64,000 bases of DNA from Corynebacterium auriscanis (GTDB taxonomy: Bacteria > Actinomycetota > Actinomycetes > Mycobacteriales > Mycobacteriaceae): positions 1,036,572 to 1,100,571 of the forward strand of contig NZ_CP047046.1 of assembly GCF_030408435.1 (NCBI RefSeq), written 5' to 3'. The position numbers and the translations under genes were made by a program. The notes under the pieces are model-generated. The model was not told the origin of the DNA. It was given only the letters and a program-made list of their open reading frames with translations, and made no database searches. This document shows, one piece after another, positions 61,827 through 64,000 of this stretch. The first letter of the stretch is position 1. Each line of letters starts with the position of its first letter.

Positions 61827-62860
<1,034 letters not shown>

Positions 62861-62970
62861 TGTCACACTCCTCTTTCTTATCGTTAGTTACAGCCCAGCC
62901 CAGTATTCCGAACCAGCCCGCCACAGACCGGCCCGCTCCAGCCCAGCATCCACTGGGTTCACAACCGGGT
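62861..62970. repeat. Short repeats between thiO and thiS
   Basis: CAGCCCAGCCCAGTATTCCG, ACCAGCCCGCC, CCAGCCCAGCA and GGGTTCACAACCGGGTTCACAGCCGG form a degenerate repeat in the 110-base gap. Confidence 0.5.
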
Positions 62971-64000
62971 TCACAGCCGGCCTAGGGCACAGGCGCTCAG
63001 GTCCACACCCACCGCGCGCGATGCCACATCGAGCGGCTCGTCCGCAGTAGCTTCCGCAGCAGCAGCCTCCGGAGTGGCTAGGTGCAAGCCCATTGCCACA
63101 CCTGCGCGGGCCCCAAGGGCAGAAAGCAGGATTCCGTGTCGGAAGTAACCGTTGGAGACCACCACGTTAGTCCCCACTGTACCCAGCAACGGCAAGTCGT
63201 CTGGAGTACCCGGCCGCGCTCCGGCCAGGGCTTCCAAAAACTCGCATTCTTCCAGCCCAGGCACTACACGGATAGCATCGCGCAGCAGCGTGTGCACCCC
63301 GCCAACACCGGGGCGCACACGATCGTCCTCACGGCTAGTGGCGCCAACGGCAATGGTCGCATCAGTACGCGGAATCACATAGATCGGTCGATCTTCTACA
63401 AACCCTCGAATTACCCGGTCAACGGGCGTGGGAAGACTGTGCGGAACAGCTAAGCGCACTAGGTCTCCGCGCACAGGGCGTACCGGTAGCCGTGGTGCAC
63501 CTTCCACATCGTTGGCGCCAAGTCCGTTGCACAGGTACACACTTTTTTCCACGCCCACATCGTTCCCATCCCGCAGTTTCACCGCAGTACACGTGCCGGC
63601 ATCGGTGATAAGACCCGTGGCTTGCGCCCGCACCATCGTGACACCGCACTGAGCCAGGGCATCCATGGTGGCAGCGCAAAACAGTCGGGGATTAACTTGG
63701 TGGTCACCGGGGATCTCCACGGCACCGGAGAGCTGCGGGGACAGGCCGGGTTCAATGGCCCGCGCCCGGCGCAGGGGAATACGACGGATCGTCATCCCAT
63801 TGTGGCTTTGGTGCTCCATCAGTTCCGATAGATGGGTGGCATCCGCCCGATCCGCTGCCACCACTAGGGTGGATTCGTCGCGGAATCCCGTGGGTAGATC
63901 GGAGAGCCGCCGCACGAACGCGATCAGATCCGGCCACAGCTCCGCCGACCGCATCATCAAGGGATAGAGGGCCTCTTGGCCGTACTGCACCTCTGCCACT
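62971..64000 (-). CDS. thiO: Glycine oxidase ThiO, C-terminal part (runs off right edge)
   Basis: About 343 codons are present; the 5' end with the FAD-binding GxGxxG is beyond the window. The remaining part has LRRARAIEPGLSPQLSGAVEIPGDHQVNPR, typical of the DAAO/ThiO family, then RGFVEDRPIYVIPRTDATIAVGATSREDD and GTPDDLPLLGTVGTNVVVSNGYFRHGILLS, the FAD-contacting C-terminal region. It oxidises glycine to the imine used by ThiG. First gene visible of the leftward thi cluster; thiE may lie further upstream. Confidence 0.9.
   Translation of the reverse strand, partial: VAEVQYGQEALYPLMMRSAELWPDLIAFVRRLSDLPTGFRDESTLVVAADRADATHLSELMEHQSHNGMTIRRIPLRRARAIEPGLSPQLSGAVEIPGDHQVNPRLFCAATMDALAQCGVTMVRAQATGLITDAGTCTAVKLRDGNDVGVEKSVYLCNGLGANDVEGAPRLPVRPVRGDLVRLAVPHSLPTPVDRVIRGFVEDRPIYVIPRTDATIAVGATSREDDRVRPGVGGVHTLLRDAIRVVPGLEECEFLEALAGARPGTPDDLPLLGTVGTNVVVSNGYFRHGILLSALGARAGVAMGLHLATPEAAAAEATADEPLDVASRAVGVDLSACALGRL

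Overview
The window is a chromosomal segment of a Corynebacterium-like actinobacterium. The gene order runs polA, rpsA, coaE, uvrB, universal stress protein, MBL hydrolase, uvrA, infC-rpmI-rplT, trmH/tsnR, pheST, argCJBDFRGH. This is the order known from Mycobacterium and Corynebacterium. The htdX-fabG4-fadA2 trio is typical of mycolic-acid-producing actinobacteria, and the LPxTG pilus locus with a class C sortase is typical of corynebacteria. The species cannot be named from sequence alone. Function calls rest on recognised motifs and remembered family sequences; no database search was run.

Layout. 1-7.5 kb: the N-terminal part of a nuclease-helicase restriction enzyme running off the left edge, a divergent 1200-aa exonuclease/BRCT/HTH protein, two small coiled-coil proteins and a lipoprotein. 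7.58-11.5 kb: a small island between a tRNA-Leu and a displaced, diverged copy of its 3' end. It carries an undescribed cassette: one gene for a secreted cysteine-containing protein, a promoterless C-terminal copy of it, and three mosaic copies of a 145-150-aa cytosolic partner, plus IS3 debris. The layout resembles toxin-immunity systems with orphan modules. 11.8-26.7 kb: housekeeping genes (polA, a DUF368 polyprenyl-phosphate transporter, rpsA, htdX-fabG4-fadA2, a secreted DUF4185 protein, coaE, uvrB, a universal stress protein).

26.9-33.5 kb: a leftward pilus operon (tip pilin, major pilin, sortase C, base pilin). The major pilin carries a one-base frameshift in a seven-base homopolymer inside its signal peptide, which may be a phase-variation switch. 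33.8-43 kb: a HelD-type helicase, a DoxX protein, an MBL hydrolase, uvrA, the infC operon (infC starts at ATT), a TM2 protein and trmH. 43.96-47.35 kb: a repeat-rich, IS30-bearing insert bracketed by a 26-bp duplication of the trmH 3' end. 47.5-60.5 kb: pheST and the complete arginine biosynthesis cluster, with ArgR-box-like sites before argC and argG. 60.6-64 kb: the leftward thiazole cluster thiO (cut by the window edge), thiS, thiG, thiF.

A recurring oddity is short, degenerate tandem repeats in the gaps directly after genes (after polA, rplT, pheS, argG, argH and thiO), each place with its own unit. ArgJ carries similar repeats inside its coding sequence.
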